Origin: Propionibacteriales bacterium
GTDB taxonomy: Bacteria; Actinomycetota; Actinomycetes; Propionibacteriales; Nocardioidaceae
NCBI GenBank assembly: GCA_026392415.1
Contig: JAPLCC010000047.1
Span: forward strand, 62,001 to 126,000
Direction of reading: 5' to 3'
DNA length: 64,000 nt
Made by a program: the position numbers and the translations under genes. Positions 62,944 through 64,000 of this stretch are shown here, one piece after another. The notes under the pieces are model-generated. The model saw nothing but the letters and a program-made list of their open reading frames with translations, was not told the origin of the DNA and ran no database searches. The first letter of the stretch is position 1. Every line of letters begins with the position of its first letter.

Positions 62944-63429
62944 ATGCGCCGCCACCCCCTGCTCTTCGCGGTGCTCGTGGTGGGGGTGGTCTTCGTTGTG
63001 TTCCGCGTCTTCGGCGACGACATCGGCGCCGGTCCGCGCAACGAAGTGCAGGCAGTCGACGGCCGCTCCTTCGTCGTCACCCACGTCGTCGACGGCGACA
63101 CCGTCGACCTCGACAACGGCGAGACGGTCCGCCTCGTCGGCATCGACACCCAGGAGCGAGGGGAGTGCGGCTACGACGAAGCCCGCGCCGCGCTCGTCGA
63201 TCTGGTTGACGGCCAGCGGATCACCCTCGGCGCCTCCGACGAGGACCGTGACCGCTACGACCGCCTCCTGCGCTACGTCGACGTCGGCAAGGTTGACGCC
63301 GGGCTCCGGCTCATCAAGCAGGGGTTCGCGATCGCCCGCTACGACTCCCGCGACGGCTACGGTCGCCACCCGCGCGAGGCCCGCTACGTCAAGGCAGACA
63401 AGGCCAGCCCGCGCGCAGCCTGTCGATAG
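62944..63429 (+). CDS. Thermonuclease-like (SNase) protein, membrane-anchored
   Basis: A 161-residue protein. An N-terminal membrane segment (LLFAVLVVGVVFVVFRVFG) precedes a staphylococcal-nuclease fold: VVDGDTVDLDNGETVRLVGIDTQE holds the Ca2+/catalytic Asp and Arg, and DRYDRLLRYV follows. It probably degrades extracellular DNA or RNA. The conserved His and Glu positions are partly replaced, so activity is uncertain. Confidence 0.85.
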   Translation: MRRHPLLFAVLVVGVVFVVFRVFGDDIGAGPRNEVQAVDGRSFVVTHVVDGDTVDLDNGETVRLVGIDTQERGECGYDEARAALVDLVDGQRITLGASDEDRDRYDRLLRYVDVGKVDAGLRLIKQGFAIARYDSRDGYGRHPREARYVKADKASPRAACR

Positions 63430-63439
63430 CCTCGCCACC

Positions 63440-64000
63440 GTGACCAGCAACAGCGCCGACGTCGTCCGCCGCGCGCGATCCCTGCTCGGCCGCAGCCTCA
63501 CCGCCCACGGCGTCACCCTCCGGATCACCGAGGTCGAGGCGTACGGCGGCCGTGAGGACCCCGCCTCCCACGCCTTCACGCGCACCCCTCGCTCCGAGGT
63601 GATGTACGGCCCGCCGTGGCGGCTCTACGTCTACCGCTCCTACGGCATCCACCACTGCGCCAACGTCGTCACCGGTCCGACCGAGATCGGCGCGGCGGTG
63701 CTGCTCCGCGCCGGTCAGGTCATCGACGGCCACGACCTCGCGCGAGCTCGCCGCAACGATGCCGCGGACCACCAGCTCGCCCGCGGACCCGGCAACCTCG
63801 CCCAGGCGTTGGCGATCACCCTCGACGATCTCGGCACCGATCTGCTCGAGCCCGGCCCGGTCGTGCTCGGCCCTGAAGTGCGCCACCGACACCGCATCGA
63901 GGCCGGCCCTCGCGTCGGCGTCTCCAAGGCGGCCGACGTGCCGTGGCGGTTCTGGCTGGCGGACGAGAGGTCCGTGTCGGCGTACCGCCGGAGCCCGCGG
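63440..64000 (+). CDS. DNA-3-methyladenine glycosylase (3' end cut by window)
   Basis: 187 codons of an AAG/Mpg-family glycosylase: RARSLLGRSLTAHGVTLRITEVEAYGGREDPASHA includes the catalytic Glu (EAYGG), followed by MYGPPWRLYVYRSYGIHHCANVV and ARGPGNLAQALAI. It removes alkylated or deaminated purines. GTG start; the window ends just before the expected C-terminus. Confidence 0.92.
   Translation, partial: MTSNSADVVRRARSLLGRSLTAHGVTLRITEVEAYGGREDPASHAFTRTPRSEVMYGPPWRLYVYRSYGIHHCANVVTGPTEIGAAVLLRAGQVIDGHDLARARRNDAADHQLARGPGNLAQALAITLDDLGTDLLEPGPVVLGPEVRHRHRIEAGPRVGVSKAADVPWRFWLADERSVSAYRRSPR

Overview
This is a high-GC (roughly 70 % by eye) actinobacterial chromosome segment. A complete-looking flagellar and chemotaxis cluster is joined to gene neighbourhoods that are conserved across Actinobacteria: tatD-rpfB-rsmA-ispE, gluABCD-miaB-miaA-dapF-hflX, and lexA-chiZ-like-nrdR-nrdJ. 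Motility together with this synteny and F420/LLM-type enzymes best fits the family Nocardioidaceae (Nocardioides-like). That assignment is an inference from gene content.

Region 1 (1-12.7 kb): flagellum and chemotaxis. Leftward, one block runs cheR, cheY, cheX, cheY, a second CheX-like gene, then flgB, flgC, fliE (cut by the window edge). Divergent from it is cheB. A second leftward block is fliA, fliC, fliD, fliS and a FliT-like gene. Rightward is flgN, flgK, flgL, fliW, csrA. Region 2 (12.7-17.5 kb): cheA (with two C-terminal CheW-like domains), cheW and a soluble PAS-GAF chemoreceptor. Several of these units share one promoter layout, TCA(G/T)-N15-(G/A)(C/G)CGAT, which I read as the FliA promoter of this organism. 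The cheR/cheB pair sits on a 27-bp perfect inverted repeat that builds two mirror-image, apparently leaderless promoters.

Region 3 (17.5-21.3 kb): a NarL-type response regulator, a SigB/SigF-type sigma factor, a PAS-ANTAR protein and small proteins (signal response). Region 4 (21.3-31.4 kb): protein mannosyltransferase, rsmI, tatD, MOSC protein, resuscitation-promoting factor, rsmA, ispE, ABC-F ATPase and a MarR regulator. Region 5 (31.4-47 kb): hydrolase, tam, glutamate-type ABC transporter gluABCD, tRNA modification (miaB, miaA), dapF, hflX and small enzymes. Region 6 (47-59.6 kb): LysR/hydrolase pair, an LLM flavin enzyme, a DinG-type helicase, a secreted metallopeptidase, the SOS pair lexA/LysM inhibitor, and nrdR-nrdJ. 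Region 7 (59.7-64 kb): a lower-GC patch with an HNH endonuclease, then MutT, CYTH, PPOX, nuclease and a 3-methyladenine glycosylase cut by the window end.

The most unusual structure is a family of short palindromic repeats (seven full copies plus one partial) between 30 and 60 kb. Outer arms TCGAG(G/T)A and (TC/TA)TCGAGA enclose an inner stem whose two sides change together from copy to copy. Four copies lie in frame inside genes (ABC-F ATPase, dapF, DinG helicase, nrdJ), and one partial copy supplies the stop codon of the LLM enzyme. No rRNA, tRNA, CRISPR array, insertion sequence or prophage was seen.
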